Below, piece by piece: positions 52,101 to 61,287 of a DNA stretch of 64,000 bases. Where the stretch lies: the NCBI GenBank assembly GCA_035626475.1, contig DASPNP010000027.1:13760-77759 (forward strand), in the 5' to 3' direction. The notes under the pieces were generated by a model that was given only the letters and a program-made list of their open reading frames with translations, was not told where the DNA came from and did not search any database. The stretch comes from DASPKT01 sp035626475 (GTDB taxonomy: Bacteria; Pseudomonadota; Alphaproteobacteria; Azospirillales; Azospirillaceae). The position numbers and the translations under genes are program-made. Numbering within the stretch: the first letter of the stretch is position 1; each line of letters begins with the position of its first letter.

Positions 52101-53831
52101 TCAATTGGCCGGGGAGAGCACCCCGGACGGCGGCGCCTTGCCCGGCGCGCCCTTGCCGCTGGCGTCGGGCCAGACGGTGTGGGCGGCGTGCAGGGCCAGG
52201 GCCAGCAGCTTGTCGCGGCCGTAGACGTCGCCGCGGAACTGCACCGCGCCGTCGCCGTCGACGAAGGCGGTGATGTAGGTGATGTGGACCGGCAGGGGCT
52301 TGCGCAGCTTCACCACCCGGCGGGTGCCGGCATCGATGGCCTCGGCCAGCGACTCAGGGGTCCAGCCCGCCGTCTCGGTGATGCCCATGATCGCCAGCGC
52401 CAGGCGCGGCGGGTCCTGCACCCGGATGCAGCCATGGCTGAAGCTGCGCATGGCCCGCTCGAAATGCGACTTGGACGGCGTGTCGTGCAGGTACACGTCG
52501 AACCGGTTGGGGAACATGAACTTGATGCGGCCGAGCGCGTTCTTGGCGCCCGGGTCCTGGCGGACGCGCCAGCGGAACTGGTTGGGGCCGATGCTCTTCC
52601 AGTCGATGCTCTTCGGGTCGACCGGCACCGCGCTCTCCGACCAGTCGGACAGCAGCGTGTAGCCCTCCTTCGCCAGATAGCCCGGGTCCTTTTTGACCTT
52701 GGGCAGCAGCTCCTCCTTGGCGATCTTCGGCGGCACGTGCCAGTAGGGGTTCAGCTCCAGATAGGTCATGCTGCCGCTGAAGACGGGCGTGCGGGTGTAG
52801 GGCGCGCCCACCACCACGCGCATCGTGTCCACCACCTCGTTGCCCTGCATGACCGCCAGCGTGTAGTCGGCCAGGTTCACGGCGAGGTAGCGGGGCCCGA
52901 GGTCGTCGGGCATCCAGCGCCAGCGCTCCATGTTCAGGATGATCTGCTGGATGCGCTGGCCGGGCGTGGCGTTCAGCTCGGCGAGCGTGCGGCGGCCGAC
53001 GGCGCCGTCCGGCTCGATGCCGTGGCGGCGCTGGAAGGCGCGGACGCCGCGCTCCACGATCTCGTCATAGAGGTTCGGGTCGGCGGGCGGCTCGCCCTCC
53101 GGCAGCTCGCCCATTGGCAGCTCGTTGGTGGCGGCCAAGCGCGCGCGCAGCGCCGCGACGCGGGGATCGACCATGCCGGGCTTCAGCGGCTCGCCGCCGG
53201 GGATCGCCTTCCAGCCACCCGCCTTCGCCAGCTCCCGGTAGCCCTTCAGCGCCTCGCGCAGCCGGACATATTCGGGCCGGGTCGGGGCGAAGCGGCCGAG
53301 GAAGCCGCCGATATCCACCGCGTCGGCGGCGCCGACCAGCAGCTTGGCGGCGTCCACCTCGCGCCGCTCCACGAACAGCTCGGGATCGACGCGCGACGGC
53401 TCCAGCCGGCCGGAGCCCAGGTCGCGGCCATAATCCAGCGCGGCGTTGGTCAGCAGGATCTCCAGCTCGGCCAGGGCGTCGGGGCTGTCGCCGCGGTCCA
53501 GCAGGGCGCCGATGCGGGCGGTGCCGTAATCCTTGGGATCCAGCCCCTCGGCCCCGGCGCCGGACAGGACGGCGTGCAGCGCCCGGGCGCGCTCGGTCGG
53601 CCCGCCGGGCGCCACCCAGATCGGGGTCAGGCCGCGGTTCTGGTAGAAGCCGTCGATGATCAGCAGGTCCTGGCCGTCGCGGTCGCTGACCGGGATGCCG
53701 ACGCCGGTGGACAGCCGCTCGCGCAGCGCCTCGGTGAGGTCGCGCGCGGCCGAGGCCAGCGCCGGCGGCGCCAGCGACGCCAGAATCGCCAGGGACAGGG
53801 CCCCGACTCGGCACAGGCCAAGGATGCTCAC
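52101..53831 (-). CDS. L,D-transpeptidase (YcbB/LdtD-like)
   Basis: Periplasmic enzyme making 3-3 peptidoglycan crosslinks, 576 residues, in the range of YcbB (615). Signal peptide ending near PPALASAA, a scaffold domain (30-255), a peptidoglycan-binding domain (about 260-305, GVRAFQRRHGIEPDGAVGRRT), and a YkuD catalytic domain whose nucleophile Cys is in FSHGCIRV. ELNPYWHVPPKIA and GRIKFMFPN are typical of YcbB. TTG 53837, GTG 53834 and GTG 53831 are all possible starts; 53831 is best spaced from GGAGG. Followed 133 bp later by the MepK-like gene. Confidence 0.92.
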   Translation of the reverse strand: MSILGLCRVGALSLAILASLAPPALASAARDLTEALRERLSTGVGIPVSDRDGQDLLIIDGFYQNRGLTPIWVAPGGPTERARALHAVLSGAGAEGLDPKDYGTARIGALLDRGDSPDALAELEILLTNAALDYGRDLGSGRLEPSRVDPELFVERREVDAAKLLVGAADAVDIGGFLGRFAPTRPEYVRLREALKGYRELAKAGGWKAIPGGEPLKPGMVDPRVAALRARLAATNELPMGELPEGEPPADPNLYDEIVERGVRAFQRRHGIEPDGAVGRRTLAELNATPGQRIQQIILNMERWRWMPDDLGPRYLAVNLADYTLAVMQGNEVVDTMRVVVGAPYTRTPVFSGSMTYLELNPYWHVPPKIAKEELLPKVKKDPGYLAKEGYTLLSDWSESAVPVDPKSIDWKSIGPNQFRWRVRQDPGAKNALGRIKFMFPNRFDVYLHDTPSKSHFERAMRSFSHGCIRVQDPPRLALAIMGITETAGWTPESLAEAIDAGTRRVVKLRKPLPVHITYITAFVDGDGAVQFRGDVYGRDKLLALALHAAHTVWPDASGKGAPGKAPPSGVLSPAN

Positions 53832-53904
53832 CACCAACCCTCCGATCGCATGGCCGCACTATGGCGGGCGATCGGGGCGGGAAAAGGGCGAAATGTTGGG
53901 TGTT

Positions 53905-53940
53905 GCGGAAAGGGCGCCCCGGTGTTGCCGGGGCGCCCCT
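53905..53940 (-). terminator. Probable htpG terminator
   Basis: A strong stem GGGCGCCCCGG / CCGGGGCGCCC (53912-53922, 53928-53938) with a 5-nt loop in the gap between htpG and the L,D-transpeptidase gene. On the minus strand it is followed by a short TTT, so efficiency is uncertain. Confidence 0.5.
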
Positions 53941-53975
53941 TGTCTGGCTGCAGTGCCGGAGGTGGCGGAGATTTT

Positions 53976-54120
53976 CCCCTCTCCCAGGGGGAGAGGGTAC
54001 GGCGAAGCCGGGGGAGAGGGGGTTAGAGGGCAGGGGAAGAGCTGTGCATTGACGTTTGCACCCTGCTCCGCGATCCCGTACCCCCTCTCCCTGTCCCTCT
54101 CCCCATGGGAGAGGGAACGG
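53976..54120. repeat. Palindromic intergenic repeat (family C)
   Basis: The arms CCCCTCTCCCAGGGGGAGAG (left) and CCCTCTCCCCATGGGAGAGG (right) surround a middle with GGGGGAGAGGGGG and CCCCCTCTCC. Non-coding, fills most of the 314-bp gap after htpG. Similar in style to family A. Confidence 0.7.
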
Positions 54121-54151
54121 CAAACCCGGCCTCAATGCTTGATATGCGCCG

Positions 54152-56017
54152 TCAGGCCGCCAGCCCCTTCTCCAGGAAGCTCGCCAGCCGCCGCGAGAAG
54201 GCGACCGGGTCGGGCAGGGCCTCGCCCTCCAGGATGCGCGCCTGGTCCAGCAGCAGCCACGCCGCCTCGGACAGCTCGTCCGTAGCACCACCCTGGACGG
54301 CCCGCTCCTCAAGACGCCGGATCAGCGGATGGCCGGGATTGATCTCCAGCACGCGGCGCGACAGGGCGTTCAGCTGCTTGTGCTGCTTCAGCAGCCGCTC
54401 CAGATGCATGTCCATGTCGCCCTCGTCGGCGACCAGGCAGACGGCGCTGTCGGTCAGGCGCTGGCTGGCGCGGACATCCTTCACCTGCTCGCCCAGGGTC
54501 AGCTTCAGCAGGGCCACCAGGTTGGAGACGGCGCCCTGGTCGGGCTGGTCGGCCTTGTCCTCGGCCCCCTTGATGGCGCCCAGGTCGGCGCCGCCGCGGG
54601 TGACGGACTTCAGCTTCCTGCCCTTGTACTCGGCCACCGAGGGGATCCAGAACTCGTCCACCGGGTCGGTCAGCAGCAGCACCTCCACGCCCTTGGCGCG
54701 GAAGCCCTCCAGCTGCGGGCTGCGGGCCAGCGCCTCGCGGTCGTCGCCGGCGATGTAGAAGATGGCCTCCTGGCCCTCCTTCATGCGCTCGACATAGGAC
54801 TCCAGGCTGGTGAGCCCTTCGCCGTGGGTGCTGCGGGCGCGGAACAGCTTCAGCAGGCTCTCGCGGTTCTCGAAGTCCTCATAGAGGCCCTCCTTCATGA
54901 CCGCGCCGAAATTCTCCCAGAACTCCTCGTACTGGGCCCGGCTCTCCTCGTCGTTCGCCTTGCGGACCAGTTCGCCCAGCACCTTCTTGGTGATGCCCGC
55001 GCGCATCTTGGCCAGCATCGGGTTGTGCTGCAGCATCTCGCGGCTGATGTTCAGCGGCAGGTCCTGGCTGTCCACCACGCCCTTCAGGAAGCGCAGGTAG
55101 GGCGGCAGCAGCCCCTCCGCCTCCTCGGTGATGAAGACGCGCTTGACGTACAGCTTCACCCGGTGGCGGCGCTCGGGCGTGAACAGGTCGAAGGGCTTGG
55201 CGCCGGGCACGTACAGCAGGCCGGTGTACTCCAGCACGCCCTCGGCCCGCCAATGCAGGGTCAGCCAGGGATCGTCGAAGCCGTGGCCGACATGGTGGTA
55301 GAACTCCTTGTACTGCTCCTCCGAAATCTCGGACTTGGGCCGGGTCCACAGGGCAGAGGCGTTGTTCGCCGCCTCCGCCGCGTCGCCCACCAGCACGGGG
55401 ATGGCGATGTGGTCGGAGTATTTCTTGACGATCGCGCGCAGGCGCGGCTCCTCCAGGTACTCGTCGTCGCCGTCGCGCAGATGCAGCACGATGCGGGTGC
55501 CGCGCGCCGGCGCCTCGTCGCTGGAGGCCTCCGACAGGGTGAACTCGCCCTTGCCGTCGGACACCCAGCGCCAGCCCGTCGCCTCGCCGGCGCGGCGGCT
55601 GAAGACTTCGACCTCTTTGGCGACCATGAAGGCGGAGTAGAAGCCGACGCCGAACTGGCCGATCAGCGAGACGTCCTTCTTGCTGTCGCCGGTCAGGTTC
55701 GACATGAAGGCCGCGGTGCCGGACCGGGCGATGGTGCCCAGATTCTCGATCAGATCCTCGCGGTTCATGCCGACGCCGTTGTCGGCGATGGTCAGCGTGC
55801 GCTTCTCCTTGTCCGGCGTGATGCGGATCTGGAAGGCGGCGTCGCCGCCCAGCAGCTCCGGCTGGGTCAGGGCGGCGTAGCGCAGCTTGTCGCAGGCGTC
55901 CGACGCGTTGGACACCAGCTCGCGCAGGAAGACCTCCTTCTCCGAGTAGAGGGAGTGCGCGACGATATCGAGCAGCCGACTGACCTCGGCCTGGAAGCTG
56001 AGCTTTTCCTCGGTCAT
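54152..56017 (-). CDS. htpG: Molecular chaperone HtpG (Hsp90)
   Basis: 621-residue cytosolic Hsp90. N-terminal ATPase motifs: FLRELVSNASDACDKLRY, ITIADNGVG-like TIADNGVGMNREDLIENLGTI, and GQFGVGFYSAFMVA. The middle domain has LPLNISREMLQ and the C-terminal dimerisation part NPGHPLIRRL. It helps fold client proteins and supports heat tolerance. Two ATG codons (56020, 56017) are adjacent; the second is used by analogy with MTEE-type starts. Not linked to other chaperone genes. Confidence 0.97.
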   Translation of the reverse strand: MTEEKLSFQAEVSRLLDIVAHSLYSEKEVFLRELVSNASDACDKLRYAALTQPELLGGDAAFQIRITPDKEKRTLTIADNGVGMNREDLIENLGTIARSGTAAFMSNLTGDSKKDVSLIGQFGVGFYSAFMVAKEVEVFSRRAGEATGWRWVSDGKGEFTLSEASSDEAPARGTRIVLHLRDGDDEYLEEPRLRAIVKKYSDHIAIPVLVGDAAEAANNASALWTRPKSEISEEQYKEFYHHVGHGFDDPWLTLHWRAEGVLEYTGLLYVPGAKPFDLFTPERRHRVKLYVKRVFITEEAEGLLPPYLRFLKGVVDSQDLPLNISREMLQHNPMLAKMRAGITKKVLGELVRKANDEESRAQYEEFWENFGAVMKEGLYEDFENRESLLKLFRARSTHGEGLTSLESYVERMKEGQEAIFYIAGDDREALARSPQLEGFRAKGVEVLLLTDPVDEFWIPSVAEYKGRKLKSVTRGGADLGAIKGAEDKADQPDQGAVSNLVALLKLTLGEQVKDVRASQRLTDSAVCLVADEGDMDMHLERLLKQHKQLNALSRRVLEINPGHPLIRRLEERAVQGGATDELSEAAWLLLDQARILEGEALPDPVAFSRRLASFLEKGLAA

Positions 56018-56131
56018 CATTCTTCTTGTCCGTTGTTGCACGCGCGGGGGCGGGGCCCCCGGAAGTCAGGCGTGCACGATATGGGAAAAGCCGCGCGCGG
56101 GCGCAAGCGGGGAGTGAGGGGAAGGGGCGCC

Positions 56132-56341
56132 ATGACGTGCAGGGTCTACAAGGTCGCCGCAGCCTGGGACCAGGAGGGGCACATGTGGTACGTCGCCGAC
56201 TCAGACGTGCCTGGCCTCAACACAGAGGCGGCGACATACGATGCGTTGGTCGACAGGGTGACCGCCATTGCCCCCGACCTGCTGGCGCTGAACGGGCATG
56301 ATCCTGGGGCTAAGGTGAGCGTGACGCCGTTGGAGAGCTAA
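56132..56341 (+). CDS. DUF1902 (HicB-like) protein, probable orphan antitoxin
   Basis: 69 residues with the HicB/DUF1902 pattern: VAAAWDQEGHMWYVADSDVPGLNTEAATYDALVDRVTAIAPDLLALNG. These partly degenerate RNase H-like folds are usually the antitoxin of a HicA-type mRNA interferase encoded directly after them. ATG 56132 has GGGAAGGGG upstream. Its TAA overlaps the next ATG (TAATGG), the expected position of a toxin start, but after about five codons the sequence turns into a repeat element, so the toxin appears to be lost. Confidence 0.8.
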   Translation: MTCRVYKVAAAWDQEGHMWYVADSDVPGLNTEAATYDALVDRVTAIAPDLLALNGHDPGAKVSVTPLES

Positions 56342-56355
56342 TGGCTGGAGCTCTT

Positions 56356-56537
56356 CAATCTTACTCCCCGTCATCCCGGCGGAAGCCGGGACCCAGGAGT
56401 TGCAGTGGGATGCGACAGATGCAGCACTCCCTGCATATGCTCAATGAAAGATCTAAAGGTGCACGGGCGTGCTTCATCGATCGCCGATGGCGGCAACCCC
56501 TGGGTCCCGGCTTTCGCCGGGATGACGGTTGAGATTG
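56356..56537. repeat. MITE-like repeat with 35-bp terminal inverted repeats
   Basis: The arms 56368-56402 and 56494-56528 begin CCGTCATCCCGGC and are inverted copies with 2 mismatches in 35 bp. The outer CAATCT / AGATTG (56356, 56532) extends them. This GTCATCCCGG-type arm is widespread in bacterial genomes. It lies within the short frame that starts at the DUF1902 stop codon. Confidence 0.85.
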
Positions 56538-56598
56538 TTCTGTCCGTGTAAGTCGGACGATCGGCTTAATGACTGGTCTGGTCGGGACTGGGCCGGCG

Positions 56599-57030
56599 CT
56601 ACTTCCGCAGCAGCCAGGGCAGCGCCTGGCGCGTGGCGATGGTCAGGCGGTCGGGCAGTTCCTCCAGCGGGAACCAGCCGATGGCGGCCAGCGCGTCGGG
56701 CTCGCGGTTCACGGGGGCGCCGTCCTTGATGTGGGCGAGATAGACGGGGGCGACCCAATGGGTGGAGTGGGCCTCGTCGATCTGGTCGGTCAGGCAGACC
56801 AGACCCTGGAGCGTGATGCGGATGCCTAGCTCCTCCTCGATCTCGCGCACCACGGCGGTCTCGAGCGGTTCCAGGAACTCGACCTTGCCGCCGGGCAGGC
56901 CCCAGCAGCCGGCCTCGGGCGCGCGGCGGCGCTTGACCAGCAGCAGCCGTCCCTCATCGTCCAGGATGGCGGCGCCGACCCCCACCCGGGGCCCGATGGC
57001 GACGGAGGAGGTGGGCGGCTCGGTGTCCAA
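56599..57030 (-). CDS. NUDIX hydrolase
   Basis: 143-residue NUDIX enzyme. The NUDIX box GGKVEFLEPLETAVVREIEE continues LGI and fits GX5EX7REUXEEXGU. It likely hydrolyses nucleoside di- or triphosphates (MutT-like house-cleaning); the substrate cannot be told. The start is a TTG (57030); no better ATG is in frame. Upstream, on the same strand, is the exported protein of unknown function 67 bp away. Confidence 0.88.
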   Translation of the reverse strand: MDTEPPTSSVAIGPRVGVGAAILDDEGRLLLVKRRRAPEAGCWGLPGGKVEFLEPLETAVVREIEEELGIRITLQGLVCLTDQIDEAHSTHWVAPVYLAHIKDGAPVNREPDALAAIGWFPLEELPDRLTIATRQALPWLLRK

Positions 57031-57096
57031 GGCGGGGCTCGCGGGTCTGGAAGGGGGTAAGCTCCGAAGATAATCCGACAGCCGCTCCCCGGCAAC

Positions 57097-58578
57097 TCAG
57101 CGCAATGACAGCAGGCTCGTGACGATGCTGGTCACGTCGTTGCCGTTCAGCAGGATGCGGCCGTCGCGCGCGATCTCCAGCTTGTAGCGCCGCGTGGACT
57201 CGCCGCCCTCCGCCTGGCCCATGCCCTGCAGGGCGTAGAGCGCCATCACCGTGCCGGCCGCCTTCATGTCGCGGCCCTGGGCCTGGCTGATCAGCGCCTC
57301 GAAGCCGCGGATGAGGAAGTCCATGGTGCCGGTCATGCCGCGCGCCGCCTCGTCGGCGAAGCGGATGGCGGCGGTGCCGCGCATGGCAGCGTCGGGGGCG
57401 CTGAAATCGAACCGGTCGAGGTTCAGCGTGCTCCCGGCCCGGCCCGCCGCCTCCCAGGCCTCGCTCTCGAAGCGGCGCGACGCCGCCTGCTCGCCCAGCC
57501 GGGCGCCCTCGGCGACGCTCTCCCGGTAGGCCTTCAGGATCTCGGTCAGCGGCACGCTGCGGGCGTTCAGGCGCAGCGATCCCCGCGCCGGCACCACGTC
57601 GCGCCTGATCTGCGGGCCGGTCAGCTGCAGGCCGTCATGGCTGTATTCCAGCGAGACCGAGGAGCGGTTGCGGTCAAGCGCGTCGGCATCCAGCGCCCAG
57701 CGCACCTGCCGCAGCTTGCGCGCCGTGCCGTCCTCGGCCAGCGTCGACAACCCGTCCAGCTCGCCGGCCAGGGTCAGGCCGCCCAGCAGCCCCTCCAGGT
57801 TCGGCAGGCCCTGCGACAGGGCGGTGCGCTCGGCATTGGTCATCGCCTCCTTGCCGTCGTCGGCCAGGGCCAGCCGGCCCATGGCGGTGTTCCAGCCCGC
57901 CAGCTTGTCCACGTCCATGCGGTCCAGCCGGGCGCGGATGTTGGCGCGGTCGAGTGCGAAGGTCTCGCGGCCCTGCTTGTCGCGCACCTCCAGCCCCTGG
58001 AGCGACAGCGTCGCCGGGCCGGTCCAGCGGTTCTGGCGGTAGTCGTCGGGCTGGGCCTTCACCGCCAGCTGGTCCAGCTTCATGGTGCCCTTGCCCTCGC
58101 GGGGCGTGAAGCCGACGCCGCCGAGGCTGAGGTCGATGCCGTCCATCAGCGTGAGGTCGCCGGTCCAGTCGCCGCGGAAGCTCTGCCTGGCGATGCGCAC
58201 CTCGCCCTCGCGGAAGCCCTCGCCGCTATAGACCGGGATCGGGCTGGGCAGCCGGCCGGAAAAGCTCCAGCCGCCATTGGCGCGCGGCGTCGCCTCCAGC
58301 AGCAAATTGCCCAGCTCCAGCAGCTGCCCCTCGGGCATGACCAGGCGCAGGTCCGGCAGTGTGACGCGGTAGCCCGCTCCGGCCGGCTCCACCACGGCGT
58401 CGACGGGGCGCTCCAGATGCACCGTGCCCTGCGACGGGCGGGCCAGCTCGCGCAACCGCGTCTCCAGCACCCGCTCCAGCTGCTTCGCCCCGGCCGAGTC
58501 GGCCGCTTGGGCCGGAAAGGAGGCCACCAGCGACAGGCTGAGGGCGGCGAGGAGGGGGAGGCGGCGCGGCGCGGTCAT
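57097..58578 (-). CDS. Large exported protein of unknown function
   Basis: 493 residues, signal peptide (MTAPRRLPLLAALSLSLVAS, cleavage near FPAQAADS). The mature part alternates strands and short helices with repeated hydrophobic patterns (LERPVDAVVEPAGAGYRVTLP, DLRLVMPEGQLLELGNLLLE, YSHDGLQLTGP), reminiscent of DUF2125/DUF945-like or AsmA-like periplasmic proteins, but I cannot assign a family with confidence. No catalytic motif. Possibly lipid- or cell-wall-related. Divergent from the Suv3-like helicase. Confidence 0.65.
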   Translation of the reverse strand: MTAPRRLPLLAALSLSLVASFPAQAADSAGAKQLERVLETRLRELARPSQGTVHLERPVDAVVEPAGAGYRVTLPDLRLVMPEGQLLELGNLLLEATPRANGGWSFSGRLPSPIPVYSGEGFREGEVRIARQSFRGDWTGDLTLMDGIDLSLGGVGFTPREGKGTMKLDQLAVKAQPDDYRQNRWTGPATLSLQGLEVRDKQGRETFALDRANIRARLDRMDVDKLAGWNTAMGRLALADDGKEAMTNAERTALSQGLPNLEGLLGGLTLAGELDGLSTLAEDGTARKLRQVRWALDADALDRNRSSVSLEYSHDGLQLTGPQIRRDVVPARGSLRLNARSVPLTEILKAYRESVAEGARLGEQAASRRFESEAWEAAGRAGSTLNLDRFDFSAPDAAMRGTAAIRFADEAARGMTGTMDFLIRGFEALISQAQGRDMKAAGTVMALYALQGMGQAEGGESTRRYKLEIARDGRILLNGNDVTSIVTSLLSLR

Positions 58579-58780
58579 GGGGCTTCCGGGTGTCTGTCCA
58601 ACAGGGGCGGAACGGCGGGGGAAGGCGGGTTGTTGCCGCCATCCCGTGCCGAATCCCGCCCAGGCGTGTTCCCTTCGCACGACCGCGTGGCGATTGTAAG
58701 GCGGCCAGGCGGGCGCGCGGTGCGGGGGCATGCGGGTGCCGGCCCTTGCATTGGCCCGGACCAGCACCAAGACTGTGAGG

Positions 58781-61282
58781 ATGAGTACACTCTCCTCCCT
58801 GGGTGGCCGGGTCGTGGCCGTGCTGGGGCCGACGAACACGGGCAAGACCTTCCTCGCCATCGAGCGGATGCTGGCGCACGCGTCGGGCATGATCGGCTTC
58901 CCGCTGCGGCTGCTGGCGCGCGAGAACTACGACAAGGTGGTGAAGGCCAAGGGCAAGCGGCTGGTGGCGCTGGTCACGGGCGAGGAGAAGATCATCCCGC
59001 CCCAGGCGCAGTACTGGATCTGCACCGTCGAATCCATGCCGCTGGAGAAGCCGGTCCAGTTCCTGGCGATCGACGAGATCCAGCTGGCCGCCGACCCGGA
59101 GCGCGGCCACATCTTCACCGACCGGCTGCTGCACGCGCGCGGCACGCAGGAGACGATGTTCCTGGGCTCGGAGACGATCCGGCCGGTCCTGCAGAAGCTG
59201 GTACCCAAGGCGGAGTACGTGTCCCGCCCGCGCTTCTCCAACCTCAGCTACGCCGGGCACAGGAAGCTGGGCAAGCTGCCGCCGCGCTCGGCCATCGTCG
59301 CCTTCTCCGCCACCGACGTCTACGGCATCGCCGAGATGGTGCGGCGCTCGCGCGGCGGCACGGCGGTGGTGCTGGGGGCCTTGAGCCCGCGCACCCGCAA
59401 CGCCCAGGTCGCCATGTACCAGGCGGGGGAGGTGGACTACCTGGTCGCCACCGACGCCATCGGCATGGGCCTGAACATGGACGTGGACCATGTCGCCTTC
59501 GCCCGCCTGTCCAAGTTCGACGGCCACCAGCCCCGCCGCCTCTACCCGCAGGAGGTGGCGCAGATCGCCGGCCGCGCCGGCCGCCACCTGACCGACGGCA
59601 CCTTCGGCACTACGCATGAGTCCTCTCCCATGGACGAGGAGCTGGTGGAGGCGGTCGAGAACCACCGGTTCGATCCGGTGAAGCACGTCATGTGGCGGAA
59701 CTCCGACCTGAATTTCCGCTCGCTGGGCCTGCTGCTGAAGTCGCTGGAGTACCGTCCCCAGCACGCCGAGCTGATCCGCGCCCGCGACGCCGACGACCAC
59801 CGGGCCCTGCAGATCCTGGCGAAGGACGATGACATCGTCCGCATCACCACCAACCCCGGCGCCGTGCGGCTGCTGTGGGAGGTCTGCCAGATTCCGGACT
59901 TCCGCAAGGTCCTGTCCGACAGCCACACCCGGATGCTCGGCCAGATCTACCGGCACCTGATGGCGGGCTTCGGCCGGCTGCCGGAGGAATGGGTGGCGGC
60001 GCAGGTCGCCAAGCTGGACCGGGTGGAGGGCGACATCGACGCGCTGGTCACCCGCATCGCCCATGTCCGCACCTGGACCTACATCGCCCACCGCCAGGGC
60101 TGGCTGCCGGACCCGGTCCACTGGCAGGAGCGCACCCGCGCCATCGAGGACAAGCTCTCGGACGCGCTGCACGAGCGGCTGACCCAGCGCTTCGTCGACA
60201 AGCGCTCGGCCGGGCTGGTGCGCAGCCTGCGCGGCGGCAAGGAGATCCTGGGCTCGGTCTCGCAGGGCGGCACGGTCATGGTGGAGGGCCACCAGGTCGG
60301 CGCGCTGGAGGGGCTGCGCTTCACCATGGACGAGGACGTCTCGCTGGAGGATTCCCGCCCCGTCATGACCGCCGCCCGCAAGGCGCTGGGCGGCGAGATC
60401 GGGAACCGGGTGCGGCTGCTGGAGCAGGCGCCGGACGCGGAATTCACGCTGGAACCGGACGGGCACCTGCTGTGGCAGGGCGCGCCGGTGGCGGTGCTGG
60501 CGACCGGCCCGTCGGTGCTGGCGCCGCTGGTCCGCCCCGTCCATGACGATCTGCTGGACGCCGCCCAGCGCGAGCGGCTGAAGGCGCGGCTGGCGAAATG
60601 GCTGGAGGCGCATGTCGCCGACCGGCTGGCGCCGCTGCTGGCGCTGAAGACCGCCGACCTGTCCGGCCCCGCCCGCGGCATCGCCTTCCAGGTGGCGGAG
60701 GCGCTGGGGGCATTGCCGCGCGCCACGGTGGAGCCGCTGATCGCGACGCTGACGAAGGAGCAGCGCCAGGGCCTGTACAAGGCGGGGTTGAGGCTGGGCT
60801 TCAGCCACGTCTTCCTGCCGGCGCTGATGAAGCCCAAGGCGGTGGCGCTGCGGGCGCTGCTCTGGGCCGTCCACAACGGCCACAAGCTGCCGGCACCGGC
60901 CCCGCCGGCCGGCCGCACCTCGGTGCCGGCGCTGGCGCTGACGGGCGGCGGCGACTACCCGCCGGGCTTCCTGGAGGCGGTGGGCTTTCCCCGGGTGGGC
61001 CCGCGCGCCGTCCGCGTCGACATCCTCGACCGCATCGAGCGGGAGCTGATGACCCGGTCCAAGGCCGGGCCGTTGACCAATGTCGGGGACCTCGGCCCCC
61101 TGCTCGGCTGTTCCCAGGAGGAGATCGCGGGCGTTATGGCGGCCCTCGGCTGGCGCTGGGCCCCGGAACAGGGCGACAAGCCCGCCGCCTGGCTGCGCCG
61201 CCCGCCCAAGCGCCCGAAGCCGGCCCGGGTGGCGGCGGACAGTCCTTTCAGCGTGCTGCAACGGATCGCGGGAGGCAGGTGA
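58781..61282 (+). CDS. Suv3-like DExH RNA helicase
   Basis: 833-residue superfamily 2 helicase related to mitochondrial SUPV3L1/Suv3. Motif I is LGPTNTGKTFLAIERM; motif II is the unusual DEIQLAADPERG, a Suv3 signature; the helicase C-domain has LVATDAIGMGLN and QIAGRAGRH. Long C-terminal region of unclear fold. Alphaproteobacterial Suv3 homologs are the probable ancestors of the mitochondrial degradosome helicase and may work with PNPase (family inference). ATG 58781; an in-frame start at 58730 is also possible. Its TGA touches the start region of the S4-domain gene. Confidence 0.9.
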   Translation: MSTLSSLGGRVVAVLGPTNTGKTFLAIERMLAHASGMIGFPLRLLARENYDKVVKAKGKRLVALVTGEEKIIPPQAQYWICTVESMPLEKPVQFLAIDEIQLAADPERGHIFTDRLLHARGTQETMFLGSETIRPVLQKLVPKAEYVSRPRFSNLSYAGHRKLGKLPPRSAIVAFSATDVYGIAEMVRRSRGGTAVVLGALSPRTRNAQVAMYQAGEVDYLVATDAIGMGLNMDVDHVAFARLSKFDGHQPRRLYPQEVAQIAGRAGRHLTDGTFGTTHESSPMDEELVEAVENHRFDPVKHVMWRNSDLNFRSLGLLLKSLEYRPQHAELIRARDADDHRALQILAKDDDIVRITTNPGAVRLLWEVCQIPDFRKVLSDSHTRMLGQIYRHLMAGFGRLPEEWVAAQVAKLDRVEGDIDALVTRIAHVRTWTYIAHRQGWLPDPVHWQERTRAIEDKLSDALHERLTQRFVDKRSAGLVRSLRGGKEILGSVSQGGTVMVEGHQVGALEGLRFTMDEDVSLEDSRPVMTAARKALGGEIGNRVRLLEQAPDAEFTLEPDGHLLWQGAPVAVLATGPSVLAPLVRPVHDDLLDAAQRERLKARLAKWLEAHVADRLAPLLALKTADLSGPARGIAFQVAEALGALPRATVEPLIATLTKEQRQGLYKAGLRLGFSHVFLPALMKPKAVALRALLWAVHNGHKLPAPAPPAGRTSVPALALTGGGDYPPGFLEAVGFPRVGPRAVRVDILDRIERELMTRSKAGPLTNVGDLGPLLGCSQEEIAGVMAALGWRWAPEQGDKPAAWLRRPPKRPKPARVAADSPFSVLQRIAGGR

Positions 61283-61287
61283 CGGCG

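Noticed and set aside
56341..56532. 63-codon frame after the DUF1902 gene
   Set aside because: Its sequence (SSRRKPGPR ... LGPGFRRDDG) is the translated MITE-like repeat, not a protein gene. Only the first codons may be a toxin remnant.
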